DNA of 64,000 nucleotides from NCBI GenBank assembly GCA_026018925.1, contig JAKSZU010000003.1, positions 9,018,236-9,082,235 on the forward strand. The letters run 5' to 3'. Source of the stretch: Tupaia tana (Eukaryota; Chordata; Mammalia; Scandentia; Tupaiidae). Within the stretch, counting starts at the first letter, position 1. Every line of letters begins with the position of its first letter. The translations under genes were made by a program, and so were the position numbers. Below, piece by piece: positions 1 to 13,470 of the stretch. A model generated the notes under the pieces. That model made no database searches. It had not been told where the DNA came from and was given only the letters and a program-made list of their open reading frames with translations.

Positions 1-1165
1 CATCTGAACTTTTTTCTTTATAGCAGAGACCACAATCTCAATCTAAACTTGGATTTTTAATGTTTTCCTTTATTTTTTTCTTCCAATAAAAGAAATTACA
101 TTTTTTTCTAGCCATAGTATGTAACTACTCACTATAAAATAATGGAAAGTATTCATAAATCTATTGGAATTATAGGTACAGAGAGCTGGAGAAGACTTAA
201 GAGGGCACTTAACATAGTACTATGAGTTAACAAGTAAGGCTGTGAGGTGTCAGGTCTCAACACTGGAGTCCGGGTAAGTTCTCAGCTGGTCTCTTACCAC
301 AGTGATCAGTCCTCTGATTAGAATGAGAGGATTCCTGCCTTAATAGGAGTCCTAAATGTTATCAGTCTGCCTCTGGCTATCAACTTGCCAAATCAGATGG
401 AATATCCTTATAATAATTTTGAAAAGATAAAAAATAATAATGCAACCATTGCATCTGATGTCCTCTCTCCCAGTCCTACCCCTAATGCTCACCCTCCTCC
501 CTCACTGTCTCTAGTATCCACAGTTGCTCTCCATGCCTTTATACTTTCCAGTCTTTCAGCTTCTCTCGTAGAATACAGACATTTGGTATATACCGAGTGG
601 GGACATACCATGCTTCTCTTTCATAGTATGGCTTGCTTCACTCAGCATTAAATCAGGGAGAAAAAAAATGAAAAGCAAAACATTTAACAAAACAAATGTA
701 TAAAATTATGTATTAAGGAAGATGTGTATGGTGATGTCTTTGACTGGACTAATACACTGTGTATTCATGCTGGGCAGATTTCTTCTGTGTGCTGCAAAGA
801 TATACAGGAATAAAATGTAAATAAAACAAAACACGTGGAAAAAATAATACAACCATTGTCAAAATTAGGGAGATTTATTTTTGTAACCAAAATTTGAATG
901 CACCTACATTGAAAAAATAACATTTTTTTCTACTTTGCCATAAAAATGAACAACCCTGTTAGCTTAAAAATGGTCAAAAACACCTTGTTCTTGCTTTATA
1001 TTTTTCATGTTTTGGAGACCCAGATTAGGCACTAATGAGACAACTGGAGTAGCTGTGCATAGACAGCTTTTGGGCAAGGATAGTAGAATATTTATATTCC
1101 TTATTTCTAGCTTCAGATGTTCATTCAGAAACGTAGACTCCAGAATGTTATTTTGGACATATCTT
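1..1165. other. AT-rich intronic sequence with a possible L1 scrap
   Basis: Mostly unrecognised AT-rich sequence. Around 500..655 the wording, ending gcttgcttcactcagcat, resembles the reverse strand of an old L1 3' region. An 88-codon frame over it is not protein-like. Confidence 0.35.
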
Positions 1166-1462
1166 TTTTAATTCCTGCTATTAAAAAATTCGCAAAAACT
1201 CAGTGGCTTAAAACAGTACAGACTTATTCTCCTAACCTTCTGTAGCTCAGGAGTCCAGCATGAATCTCACCAGACTAAAATCAGGGTGTTGGCAGGTTCA
1301 CTCTCCTCTCTGAGGCTCTAGGAAAGAAGCCATGTCCTTGCTTTGTTCAGTTTCCAGAGGTGGCCCACATCCATGGGCTTCTGGCCGTCTTCCTCCATCT
1401 TCAAACCACCAATTGTGGACACACTTTGGATTTCTCCTGCTTCTTTCTTTGTCCCATTATTT

Positions 1463-1560
1463 ATTTTCCTTTCTTCCTTTATTCTTTCCATCCTTCCTTC
1501 CTTTTTTTCTTTCTTCCTTCCTTTCCCTATCTTTCCTTCTCTCTCTCCCTTCCTTCCTTG
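1463..1560. repeat. (CTTT)n/(CTTC)n microsatellite
   Basis: Almost pure pyrimidine tract of TTCC/TTTC units. It produces long artificial open frames on both strands. Confidence 0.9.
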
Positions 1561-1562
1561 CC

Positions 1563-1672
1563 GTAAGGTCCTTATGCTCACCAGAAAGAGACAGGGAAAC
1601 AAAATAAGAGGAAGAAGGAGAAGAAAGTGACTTTCCAATTGGGTATGGTTATACCACAATCTCTTTTCCATT

Positions 1673-1704
<32 letters not shown>

Positions 1705-1803
1705 ACAAATACACCTGGCATGTCTTTAAAGCTTCAATGGCCAGGTCTTGAACCATGTGGTCAGGCATGTGACATTTAGCTCCCTTGATCACTAGGCCAT
1801 GAA
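1563..1803 (-). repeat. tRNA-derived SINE, old copy
   Basis: Reverse-oriented copy: tatgctcaccagaaagagac matches the 3' part of the family, ccacaatctcttttccattt the middle, and ggtcttgaaccatgtggtc the B-box region. A CA repeat (1675..1704) has expanded inside it. It interrupts the MLT1 LTR. Confidence 0.6.
1675..1704. repeat. (CA)n microsatellite
   Basis: About 14 CA units inside an old SINE. Confidence 0.9.
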
Positions 1804-2235
1804 GAAAGCCATGCCCCATCATTTTCTGACCACATCTAGGAAAAGTTCTCTACTTTAAGGGCCCATGTGATTATATTGGGCCTACTTGGATAAACTAGAT
1901 AATTGCCCCTATCTTAAACTATGCATCTTTAAGCATATCTGCCAAGTTCCTTGCCATTCGCAGGTTTTAGGGACTAGGATACAGGTATCTTTGGCATGGC
2001 CACCATTCTGCCTTACACAATGGCAGCTTCAAGATAGGATAGAAATTAGTGTGTTTTCTACATGTAAGGCTTTATAGTTATGCCCGTGATCAGAATAATA
2101 TATTCTAGTCTTAGGCATTTTCAGTTTTTATAGGTATCATGGCAATGAGCAAAAGCAAAAGATACCATCTGGTTACTGAGGATTGCACTGAATGATTGCT
2201 TCTGAGTTTTAGAAGGTGAAATAAAAGCTATGCTT

Positions 2236-2487
2236 GGGACCAGCAGCCAGCGTAAAGGTTATGTTGCTGGACTCCCACATAGTGGACTGTACTTTCAGTC
2301 CCAGAGCTGGTGTCTTAAAATTCATGCCAGCCGCACGTGCATACATGCCCAAAATCCTGAGAGAAGAATGGAGGAGAAGGGAATGAGATGTGGCCATTTC
2401 CTCTGGAGGGTGATTTCTCACCCTCTATCTCTCTGCTCTCCAGTGAGAACACGCGCCCTATGGCAAAAATCTCTCCTAAAAAAGAAG
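2236..2487 (+). repeat. tRNA-derived SINE, long form
   Basis: Starts gggaccagcagcc, has a decayed tRNA head, then the central gaatggaggagaaggga block and the end block gcgccctatggcaaaaatct. Many substitutions make it an older copy. Confidence 0.88.
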
Positions 2488-4619
2488 ACACGCTCATTAA
2501 TCTACTCATGCACTTAGTCTGGATTTCCCTTGGCCTTCAAATGGACCCAATATTTTGGAAGTGGTAACTCACACTAGAAACAAAGATCAAGTCTTTATAG
2601 TTTCCCACACAGTTTGAGTTAAGGAGAAAAGAAGGGGGGGTAGATTAGGTATGTGATTATTACTTTTTCAATGAGAGAACATTATCTTAAAGTTTTAGAA
2701 GATTATACATCTAAAACTCATTAAGTACAGAAGCTAGAGATAATTGTTCTGAAGTACCAGTTGCCCTCAGCTGGAATAAAGATACGGTCCCTATGAAGAA
2801 GAAAATGACACAAGAAAACCTAGACTGAGGTGAATAAAAAGAGGCAGAATATGATCCTAAGACAACTGTGCATATGTATGTGTGTGTGTGTGTGTACATA
2901 TGAAAAGGCATTTAAAAAGTTCACGGAATATCTGTATTATGAAAAAAAATATGATTGGACGTCAAAAATTGTTTGCAATAAAATAAACTTGTACTTCAGT
3001 TACTTCCATTTCTCCCACAAACTTTCTCATGTACTTGCGTAAGTATATTTGTGTGTGTGTATGTGTGTGTGAGAGAGAGAATTATAGATAATTTATCTTG
3101 TTCATTTCATAAAACTAGTAAAAGAGTAGGAAAGAGAGGAAACTGTGTATTATACATAGCACACATCATAAATGTTCAATTTTTAATTGTATTTTGACTT
3201 AAAAAATAAAAATAGTTACTGCATATCCACCTAGTACAATATATGAACTATCAAGTTCTCAATAAAGTTCTGTTTAATAATTACTAATTAATTACAATGA
3301 CCGATAATAGAGCAAGAAGGGAAATATTTGAAATATGTATTAGAGCTATAATGCTAAACTTAGGCTAGACATTGCAAGCTCTGAAGGAACAATATTTCAT
3401 TATCCTTTTGTTTTAATAAGTACTTATTTTTCCAAGTGATGGGGTAAATGGTTCTTCACTTCCTACTCAATTATGTCTAGAAGTTGATCCAGGGTAGGAT
3501 TTCTGACCCTGGAGTCAAGTATCTTCAGAAACATCCTCATTAAACTGAATCATTGCCCTGTGGGTGAGAAACTTCTTTCATTTCTACCTATCAATATCAG
3601 TATGTAACTTCTACTAAAAATTCAGAACAGCTGTATGAAAAGCTTGCAAGATCTCGTATAAAGTAAGGGCTTAAAGAATGTCTCCACTGCAGGAAACTGC
3701 CAAGCCCTGATGTTAGTATGCATTTGACTTATCATTGGCCAGGCATTCATCATGTCTCCCTGATCAGTTGGTGAAAGATGATGGGTAAGTGTGTGACAGA
3801 GGTTTGGAAAACAATATTGTTGGTGACTACAGACTATGAGGCAGTTTGTTGTGTTAGGCAGAAGAGCTAAAAGTTTTTGTATATTTCTATCTACTAAGGA
3901 CCATGATGAACACAGATACTAGGAAAGTCAAACCGTTCCATTGTCTTGTGCTCCCACCAAGGATGCTCGAAAAGGTCATCGTGAGTTGAGGGGTGTTACT
4001 ACCACATCCTCCCTCCTGAGTTCATCCAAAAAGGCTGAGGGTGGACCTCAGAATTTGTTATTTCTCTGTGTCCCTCTTCCTCTTTAATATTATTTTCAGC
4101 CTATTGGTTTCACTGGGTGAGAAGAGGTAGATTCTGTTCATAGAAACTGTCATTAGTTGACAAATTATAAAAATATGTGTAAGAAATTTACAATGGGTCA
4201 CACAGTGCCACAGGAATAAAATGTTAGATTCTACAAAGCTGTGTTCCATGAGGGGTTCCAGGTTCTTGGCTAGGGGCCTCTCTGAATGTGCCTGGCACAT
4301 GTGTGTTCATGACTGGGGCTGGTTGAAGTGAAGGGTAAGTTACAGTGTCCAGACCCTGTTGGAGTATTCTCTATCTCTGTCTCTTTCATTCATAGACAAG
4401 ATAAAATAACTAAATTTTAAAAATGTACAAAGAGTTTTAACACAAATTGGGTAGTAGCATCTAACAGGAGATTCATTGCTCATTATCAAATTAATATTTA
4501 AGCCAAAGCCTGAAGATTATTAATGAAGTATTTCTCACTGGAGTAGGTTAGAGTGGTTTAGACCACAGAATGGCTTATAAGAAAAATCATTTGAAAGGTG
4601 ATTGAGATATGAAGGTTGG

Positions 4620-4623
<4 letters not shown>

Positions 4624-4661
<38 letters not shown>
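4624..4661. repeat. (GA)n microsatellite
   Basis: Roughly 17 GA units ending in gcgcgc. Confidence 0.9.
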
Positions 4662-4662
<1 letters not shown>

Positions 4663-7600
4663 CAGGAGGTAGACATGATTAGAAAAATAATCCTTGATCT
4701 TGGAAGGTTTAATCCTGGGTGCTTTAAGATAAATAGACCTTAGAATTAATATTTAACTTCTCTGTAAATGGCTAATAATGTTCAGCAGTTCATCTCCCCA
4801 TCCATCCCTCAGAGAGTTCTCCAGTAATGGGTCCTCTTCTCCACTGCAGATTCGGCTTATATGCCTCTTGCTGTCTTCCTTTCTACTTAGCAAATTTTAT
4901 TCCATTAAGTTATCTCAGAAATGCTTTATCACTGTAGCAGAATGATTTATGCGACATGGCATTCCATTGATAGAATCAGCAATGTTGTCGATGTGAATAA
5001 TATTGCAACTTGAATTTCAGGGAAACATATCACTTATTATTATTATTATTATTGCTTCTTACAGTGTGATCTATGGAAATTGTATTTTTGTATGTTCCCT
5101 ATACCATGAAAGCGTAGTCCGAAGGGTAGGAGTACACATGCATGCTTGTCACGAATTAAAATTCCATATTAATTATCACAGTCTTCCTTGAAGTGTTACA
5201 AAAATAAAATCTGTCTTACATTATTTTTCCTGTTTTCTTTCACTTGATAGTAAATTAGGTGTTCTTTAGTTTGCCAAAATGGCCCAGAGCTAAAATTTGG
5301 AAAAGCCCTGTAAGGTCAGCATAGTAATGTTGGCGTAAGCATAATATAAACGAGTAGACTACTGTTTCTCTCCCTCTCGCTGTATTTCACAGGGCTTTCT
5401 TCTAAGTTTTCCCTTTGCTATTATTACATGTGTTCCTTCTTCAAGTAACAGAGGATCAAGAAATAGAAAATACAGGTTGGGCTTTGACTATCAATTTTGG
5501 TCTTCTCAAGACTTGCACTGGAGCAGTATTAGAAAGTATAGGCAGGAATGCGATGATCAGACTTGTGCTTACAGCTATGAATAACATGTCACACTTAGAA
5601 TGGATTGAAAGAAATGGATATCTAGATCAGAAACAGGATTTTGGAAGATAATTCACTCATTTTATGAAGAGGTAATTAATCATTTGGACTGGGGGGACCA
5701 TAGGAGAAGATAGCTATGTATGTAAGGAAATCTTGGAAGGAGTCTGCCGTAACCATACACTGGGATGAAAACAAAAGTTTCTAAGATACAAAAACTACAA
5801 TAAAGTGTTGCCATTAATATAAACAAGGAGGTCAGCAGGATGAACTGTAATGTGTTTGTTCTGCTGTGCTGACAGAACATTTTTGAGGACACGGTTAAGA
5901 GGTTGGACTATAAAGGATCCCCCACACCCCCTTTACACATAATCTTCACTCTATGCCTGCTATCAAGGATCCTGAATTACAGAATATTTTTATAAAACTC
6001 CATATTACTTATTATTTTCTGGCTACTAAACTGTACTTGAAACAAGTTTTCTCTATGTATACTCACTCCCCGATTCTGTGGGAGTCTTAAGTGATGGGCC
6101 CAGGGGACACTGTAAGTGCCGGGGCTCATAGCCTCCAGACTTCCCAGTACCCCGGCCTCCAGGGAAGGTCTCACTGGTTACATTCCCACCACCACTTTGA
6201 CTCCAATCTAATCTGAATTACCTCTGAATGGAATTTGGAAGAAGGTTCTATTGGGAGTGGAGAAATCACTCTGCTATTTCAAAAAGTTAGCCTTCACTGA
6301 GTAAATGAATGCTAAAAAATGAACCAGTTTTATGGTTGTTATAGACCAAGCATTTCTGAGGTGGAGGGTAGAAGGGAAAAAAGTGTTTTTCCTTCTATTT
6401 CCAGGTCTGTTTGGAGCAGCAGATCAGGATGATGCTTATTTGATTTTATAAATCTATTATCATCTGCCTTGTAGGTAATAAAATTCCCTCCATACAATAG
6501 ATTCAAAGTCCATACTATTACAGCTCTACATCTCATTATAAGTTTCAAATTTTTTTCACATATTTTATAGATACTTTACTGGGAGGTGAGGCAAGCCTGA
6601 GTAAGAAACTGTTAAAACAGTATCTGGTTAATAGAAATATTCTTTGTAGGAAAGTAGCTGTGGCTGAGCACAGGACAGGCATACTAACTCATGATGATCC
6701 TTCATACCACAAAACCAAACCAACCCCCAGAACAACTTGAACCGTTCATGTCAATGATAGTTATCCTGGCATTTATAATAAATCTTTCCATATAACAACT
6801 AAGGGGAAAATATAAAATACTAGCTGCAATTGTAAGTCTCCTCTCAGGAACTCAATACAGTTTCAAGTCATTAGATATCCAGCTTCTAACTGTCTTCAGA
6901 AGGTTTGTTCATGAAGAAAACACATCCAAGCAGCATAACTTCTCTATTTCTCTATACTTTAAAATTAGAGAATTTTAAATTTTCATAAATACATTCAAGA
7001 TTCATTCAGTCATTTATTCATCAAATGTGCATTAAGCATTATATGGAATTATTCTTAATTTATAAGAAAAGCAAAAATATAAATAAATAATTTAGAAACC
7101 ATAAAAGCGCATTAAAAACAAGAGATGGTATCTCAGCCTTTACAAGATGAGCCGATAAGAGATGATAGAAGCAGGACAGCTGTCCCAAAGGGCCAGGGCA
7201 GGTTGACAAGCAGCAGCATAGTGTATGTGGAAAAATAAAATTTGTTGGGCGTTGGCATAATTTAAAGCTCCAGAGATGCAACAAATCCCATTAAGAGGCC
7301 GGGGACATTTCAAGCAGCGTTTACACAGTCAGCTTTACAGTTTAAACAGATTTGACTGTCAGTTGTCTGGAAGGAGAAAAAAACCCTGAAACACAGACAA
7401 AACAAAATAAATCTGATGGGAACAAGAATAAAGCCTGGAGGTTAATGTCAGAGGGGAGAAAAGCAGCCTTATGAACAAGAGAGAACATAACCAGAGCTAA
7501 GTATATCAAGTAAGAACAGGAAAAAAAAAAATGAGGTGGGGATCTACAGCATTTTAAGAGAAAATCGGAAGGCTCTGAACTCAATTGATTGGGAAGTGAA

Positions 7601-7705
7601 GAAACGGAGAAATCAAAGATGATGGCTGAGTTTCCAACCATAGGGGTTAGAGTATGGAAGTGCATAATCAAGATGAAAGAATGATAAGCCTTTTTCTTCT
7701 CCCTT

Positions 7706-7710
7706 TGTGT

Positions 7711-7743
<33 letters not shown>

Positions 7744-7744
7744 A
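7706..7744. repeat. (TG)n microsatellite
   Basis: TG run abutting the next SINE on its 3' side. Confidence 0.9.
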
Positions 7745-7985
7745 TTTTTGCCACAGTGTGTGTGTGGTTACCAGAGAACAAGAGAGACACAAAGGCTAGA
7801 GAGAGAAAGTGAGAAGTCATTCTCACTAGGGGAGATAGCCATGCCGCTGCCCATCTCCTCTATTCTGGGAGCATGCAAGCCCACAGGCCTGAAATGATTT
7901 TCAAGCCACTGGGTCTGGGACTCAAACTGTGGTCAGCCATGTGAGAATTCAGTACCTCAACCACCATGCCACACCACCTGCTGGT
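7745..7985 (-). repeat. tRNA-derived SINE, old long form
   Basis: Reverse copy from tttttgccacag through the block gggactcaaactgtggtcag (decayed B box) to the head end ccacctgctggtc. Confidence 0.8.
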
Positions 7986-8698
7986 CTTGGATAAACCATT
8001 TTTAAGGAAGGCAAAAATCCAGTTTGGGGAGTTATGAAATCGAGGCATCTATGGAACTGCCTCCTGTAGTACTAGCGGGGAGGTAGACAGTCTGATGACC
8101 CGAGTAGCTGGTTAGGAAGCTCCTCCATCATATTGTTCCTCACTGACTGCTGGTGGAATGTGCCTACGAGAATGCATCAGGCTAAGAGAACGGGGAGGGA
8201 AGGTGGAGAGCACAGAGTGTCAACTCTCAAGGTTAAAAAGAAATGCACATGAATGTGGATAGGAGAGATGGCCAGAGAAGCACAGGAAGAACAGATAATG
8301 ATGTTACACAGAAGTCGGAGTAAAGGAGAGCTTTGCAAGTAGGAAGCTAATAGGTGTAAGATGTAGTAGACTGCTTCAGTTAGGTAAGGGCTAATCATTT
8401 TCCACTGAGTCTGGACATAAAAATGATGGTACTTAGCTAAGAACACTTTTGTTCAAGGGTGAAGCTAGAAACCCTATTCTAGCTAATTGACAAGTCAATG
8501 AAAGGTGAAAACATAAATTCAGCTGAGAAGCAGAAGAAAGTCAGGATAACTTCACAGTGGTTAACTATACTGGCTAGTTTAGAGATTAGTGGATTGAAAA
8601 GTGAAGGAAATCAATTTGGATAATCAGAAAGCTATACACCTGTATTTCACTGTATTACTATATTTCATTAGAACTGGCCTTTGGTGGATTTAATTTCA

Positions 8699-8726
8699 TA
8701 TACATATATATGTATATGTGTGTGTA

Positions 8727-8799
<73 letters not shown>
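8699..8799. repeat. Compound (TG)n(TA)n microsatellite
   Basis: About 60 bases of TG-rich then 42 bases of pure TA, directly before a SINE tail. Likely highly variable in length. Confidence 0.93.
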
Positions 8800-8802
<3 letters not shown>

Positions 8803-9047
8803 TTTTGTTATAGGGCACATATGCTCACTAGAGAGAGACAGAGAGAGAAGAAAAGTGAGAAATCCATCACCCCCTAGGGTGTAAGGCCAAGATGCCACCC
8901 CTCTTCCTCCACTCTCCTCTCAGGACTTTGGGCATACATGTACATGCTTCTGGTGTGATATTCCAGTCGAGAGGACTGAGACTCAAACTTCAGACTTAGC
9001 CATGTGGGATCCAGCCACCTTAACCTCCATGCCATCTGCTGGCCCTT
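8800..9047 (-). repeat. tRNA-derived SINE, long form
   Basis: Reverse copy from ttttttgttatagggcacat, through cctcttcctccactctcctc, to ccatctgctggccc. The microsatellite to its left may derive from its A-rich tail. Confidence 0.85.
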
Positions 9048-10676
9048 TAATTTTATATTTTCAGAGTTAGAAAATCCTTTTCAAAATATATTGTCATAGC
9101 CAATTTAGGGATAGTGTTCATTTTCTTGTTTTAAGACCCAAGTGACAAAGTGCAGATTTTAATGTCCCATCAAAACACATTTATTTTCTGAAGTATGTAA
9201 GTTTTTCTTCTTCATAAGATCTACCTGATTTCAGTGTTTCTTTTATGTCAGTTGTCAAGGAGTTAGAGTAAAATATTATGCCAAGTTACAGAAAGTATGT
9301 TGACCTTGACAATTAGTATATATTCTTTCTTCTATCTTTTTTTCTTGAATTATCTTTTTGTGCTAGTTCTATCAAGTTATTGTGATAAGTAATTAATTTT
9401 TCTTAAGGAAACAGGCCTCAAATATACCACGCAATGGTGTTACCATGTCTGTCCCTTTAGTTATGGTGCAGATGGGAGTAGCTCCCTGAAGGAACTTGTG
9501 CACATGAGTCCATATTAAATTACAAGTGGGTCCTGAGCTCCTCTCTCACTTCAGATCCCTAAATTCAGCTCGAAGACATTCTACCAGTTCTATTTTTCAG
9601 TCAGAATTTCCCAACTAGAAAATTTTGGTAGCTTTCTTTTAAAAATAGGTAACTACTTTATCTTTGTGCCTAATTATGGCTAATTGCTTGAACAATGGAA
9701 TATCTTACAGAGCTTATATTAATATAAATTGAGACATTATAACAATGGAGTTACAAATGACTTTGAAAAAAAAAATTGGTCCAAATAAATGTTAGCATCA
9801 AAATCAAAAGAGAAGTATATGTCAATGATTCCACTAATGACAGAATGAATGGATTTTAAAATCAATATCCTTATTAACAAATATTTGAACTAAAAAGGGA
9901 ATGCATGATTTATCATTCCCTAGCTAACACTCAGTTAGTCAACTCAGTGTTGCCCTACTGAGAATTTTACCCTTCCTCTGACATTTTAAAAGTTAAATAT
10001 TGCCCATTTGGAATAAGTTTGATTTAGGTAACCTTTCATGGGGCACAGAAACATAGGTTGCTATAAATGTCAAGGAAAGAATAACCCCTTGTCTTTTTAC
10101 CCAGACATAGCAAAAGTAAAGCTGTTATTGGTACACATCAGAGAATCTGCTTATCTTCAAAATCATCAACTGAAAACAGCACCAGTAAGAGAGGTAATAA
10201 AAGTGGAAATTAATCTGACCTAATATTAGTAATGATTATATCCAGAGAGTTCAGAAAGATCATGTGAATCTCTCTGTTTTCCTGACAGTAACTAGCCTCT
10301 GTGGGAGCCAGCTGCCTTAACCACCATGCCACCAGCCGACTCACCATAATTATTTTTTTTCCTTTTTGATGCTAAAACTTCAAGTGCAGGCAAAAGCTTG
10401 TCAGAGAGTTCTGTTTGTCTCTTGTTTGATATGGTAGAGGGGTAAAAGAAAAGAGAGAGGAGTATTTTTTGGTGGGTCTCCTTGTGACCCTCCTGTCAAG
10501 TAGGACCACAGGTGCACACCACTGTTGAGGTTGGCCTGGAGCCCAACCTCACTTGCACGCAGCCTGTCATCATGCAGTGACACCCTCACTCTTGTGCCAC
10601 TGTAGCTGGTTCCATCATTAGTTTTCATAAGTCATGGTAGTTTTATTAGAAGTATACATAGAAACAGAAAAACAGT
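9048..10676. other. AT-rich intronic sequence
   Basis: No gene or named repeat recognised, apart from a scrap of a SINE head on the minus strand near 10300..10342 (ccttaaccaccatgccacca). Confidence 0.5.
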
Positions 10677-10842
10677 GTTTGAAACCATAATTATGTATTG
10701 CAGGTTTGGTTCCAGACTACCTCAGTAAAGTGTGGATCTCAATAAAGAAAGTCACACTTTTGACTTCCCAAGACATATAAAAGTTATATGTACACTATAA
10801 TTTATTAAGCCTGCAATATGTCTAAAATACAACGTATGTATC

Positions 10843-10847
10843 TTTCT

Positions 10848-10879
<32 letters not shown>

Positions 10880-11134
10880 TTTTTTGAGATAGGGCACATG
10901 CGCTCACTGGAAAGACAGACAGAGACAGAGAGACAGAAAGCAAGAAATTACATCCCCCCCCCCAGGGAGGATGGCCATGCCACAATCCCTTCTCCTCCAT
11001 TCTCCTCTTGGGATCTTGGGCATCCACACACACACACGCCCGGCGTGAGTTTAAGCCACCAAGTCTGGGACTTGAACCGTGGTCGACTACATGGGAGTCC
11101 AGCGACATAGCCATTATGCTTAACTGCTGGTCCC
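10843..11134 (-). repeat. tRNA-derived SINE, fairly young, in Tigger1
   Basis: Reverse long form with a poly(T) of about 40. The flanking duplication is AAAATACAACGTATGTATCT on the left against the same 20 bases with one change on the right, an L1-type target duplication. Confidence 0.95.
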
Positions 11135-11322
11135 AAAATACAACGTATATATCTTAATTAAAATACTTTTTCTAAAAATGTTGATGATCATCTGAGCCTT
11201 CAGTGGGTTATACTCTCTTTGCCAATGGAGGGTCTCACCTTGAAGGCGATGGCTACTGACTGGACAGAGTGTGGTTGGTTGAAGCTTTAGGTGGCCCTGG
11301 CAGTTCTGTTTGTTGGTTTATC

Positions 11323-11590
11323 TTTTCTATTTTTTTTTTTTTAATTTACCACAGGGTGTGTGCTCTCACCAGATAGACACAAAGAGAGAGAGACAGAGAA
11401 GGAAATAAAACTTTCCTCATGGGGAATGGCCAAATCATAATCTTGTCTCCATTTTCCCCTCCTCTTGGAATTTTGGGCAAAGATACACTTACATCCAGCA
11501 AGTTTTTTCAGCTGCAAGATCTGGGACTCGAACCACATGATCAATCATGTGGGAACCAACTCATGTAACCAGCAGGCCATGAACTGGCCC
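11323..11590 (-). repeat. tRNA-derived SINE, diverged, in Tigger1
   Basis: Reverse copy from a poly(T) at 11330, through gggactcgaaccacatgatc (B-box area), to ggccatgaactggccc. Confidence 0.85.
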
Positions 11591-11995
11591 ACAATTTCTT
11601 AAAATTTAAGACAGCAATGAACTTTGCTGCATTAATTGAATCTTCCTTTCATGAAAGAGTTCTCTGTAGCATGCGATGGTGTTTGACAGCATTTTACTCA
11701 CAGTAGAACTTCTTTTAATATCAAAGTCAGTCCTCTCCAATCCTGCTGCTGTTTTTATGAACTAAGTTCCCGTAACATCCTAATCCTTTGTTTTCATTTC
11801 AATATTGCTCACAGCATATCCATTCACCAGTATCCATTCCATCTCAGTAAACCACTTTCTTTGCTTATCCATAAGAAGCAACTTCTCCTTCATTGAGGTT
11901 TTGTCATGGATCATAGCAACTCAGTCACACGTTTAAATTCCACTCTTACTCTAGTTCTCTTGCTATTTCCACCACATCTACACTTACTTCCTCCA

Positions 11996-12268
11996 CTAAA
12001 TTCTTGAACTACTGCAAGTGATCACTATGGCAACTATAGCTTTACCAAATGTATTTCTTAAATAGCCAGACTTTAAAATTGAAATTCCTCCTTGACCCAT
12101 GGGCTGCAGAATGGCTGTTGTGTTATGAGGCACAAAAACAGCAAGATCTCTATGTATCTGCACCAGAGCCCCTGGGTAACCAGGTACACTGTCAATGAGT
12201 GGTAATATTTTGAAAGGAAATCTTCCTTTCTGATCAGCAGGTTTCAACATTAGGCTTAAAATAGACAA
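11996..12268 (-). pseudogene. Tigger transposase fragment (DDE catalytic core)
   Basis: An open stretch of 90 codons inside the Tigger1 fossil. It contains the typical pogo-transposase segment FKILPLIDSVPG, holding the second catalytic aspartate, followed by NTTAILQPMGQG and SGYLRNTFGKAI. Neighbouring transposase parts continue on both sides in other frames: the C-terminal part at 11600..11995 and the N-terminal part at 12480..13800. It is broken by SINEs and indels and cannot encode an active enzyme. Confidence 0.88.
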
Positions 12269-12275
12269 TAAGCCA

Positions 12276-12478
12276 GCCCGGTCTGGGGGAACAGTTGGTA
12301 GCTAATAACTGCATGCTGGAATCCACATGGCTGACCACAGGTTCAGATCCTTGAGTTGGCCTGAAAGCATATCAGGCATGTTTGCACATGTCCAGAATCC
12401 CATGGAGGGGGAGGCCAGAGGAGAGGGGACTGTGGCTTGATGGGACCGGGTTAAGGGTACTCTCTGTCTTGTGTGCTC
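12276..12478 (+). repeat. tRNA-derived SINE relative, diverged, in Tigger1
   Basis: Forward copy with a decayed head (gaatccacatggctgaccac, ggttcagatcc) and a shortened body. Tigger sequence resumes at about 12480 with aaaccaagctataaacaaat. Confidence 0.65.
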
Positions 12479-12805
12479 TATTCAGTAAACCAAGCTATAA
12501 ACAAATGTGCTGTCATGCAGGCTTTGTTATTCTACTTACAGACACACACAGAGTAAATTTAACATAAGTTCTCAAAGACTCCAGGATTTTCAGAATGGAA
12601 AATAAACACACTGGCTTCAACTTAGTCCCCAGCTGCACTACTTGCAACAATTAGGAGAGAGTCAGCTTGCTTTTTGAAGTTTTAAAGCCAGGCAGTGACT
12701 GTTCCTCTCTAGCTCTGCATGGTCTAGAAGGCATTTTCTTTCACTACAAGGCTGCTACACATACATTTAACATCTGTTGTTTAGTGTAGCCGCTTTCAAC
12801 AATGA

Positions 12806-13053
12806 TGTTTTTTATTTTTTAACTGCCAGAGGTCAGGTGTGCCAGAGACAGAGAGGAAGGAAGAGGAAGAAAGCGCCTCTCAATGGGATGCTTAGCATAT
12901 TGCAATCCCCTTCCCCATTTCTCCATCCTGTTGGGCTTTTGGGCACACAAGTGCAGAGACCTGGTGTGGTTTTCAAGCTCCCGGGGCAGAGTTTCGACCT
13001 GGAATGAGTTGTGTGGGGCCTGGCTCTTTTAACCAGTGGGCTGCAGGGCCAGT
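12806..13053 (-). repeat. tRNA-derived SINE, variant class, in Tigger1
   Basis: Reverse copy with the gggatgcttagcatattgca and ttgggctttt wording of the variant class also seen at 22751 and 17371, ending gggctgcagggccag. Confidence 0.75.
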
Positions 13054-13470
13054 TTCCTTCATCATTTTCATAACTCAATCTTCTAGATAACTGGATGCAG
13101 CTTTGACACTAGCACTTGCTGCTTCACTTTACACTTTTATGAACCGACCTTTGCTAGCTTCAAATTTTTCTTTTGCAGTTTCCTCACCTCTCTCAGCATT
13201 CACAGAATTAAAGAATTAGGGCATTTCTCCAGATCAGGCTTTGGCTTGTTTGATCTTCTACCTGGACCATTAAACTTTCTCCATATCGGAAACAACGCTA
13301 TTCTGCCGTCTCATCATTCTTGTGATCGCTGGAGTAGCAGTTTTAATTTTCTTCAAGAACTTTTCCTCTGTCTTCACAAATTGGCTGTTTAACACAGGAA
13401 GCCTAAATTTCCACTGATCTTAGCTTTTAGTTATACTTTCCTCATTACCATTGATCTTAATCATTTCTAA

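Larger units (their letters stand above)
1168..2028 (-). repeat. MLT1-type MaLR LTR, split by a SINE and a CTTT microsatellite
   Basis: The left part (1168..1462) carries MLT1-like wording such as cagtggcttaaaaca and tcctccatcttcaaacca; the right part (about 1810..2028) continues with tgtgattatattgggcc and ends near attctgccttacaca. This is the reverse complement of a mammalian MLT1 LTR. The middle is filled by a pyrimidine microsatellite and an old minus-strand SINE. No internal retroviral genes are present. Confidence 0.7.
2488..7744. other. Intronic stretch without recognised gene or clear transposon
   Basis: AT-rich sequence. Visible items are short simple repeats only: TG near 2878..2896 and 3046..3070, GA at 4624..4661, TTA at 5034..5055. 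Around 7260..7680 the texture resembles a very old LINE but no family could be named. Confidence 0.5.

Noticed and set aside
1318-1701. 127-codon minus frame and overlapping plus frames
   Set aside because: They arise from the CTTT/CA microsatellites and a SINE; the protein is low-complexity.
8668-8898. Frames rich in I/Y and T/H
   Set aside because: Translation of the TG/TA microsatellite.
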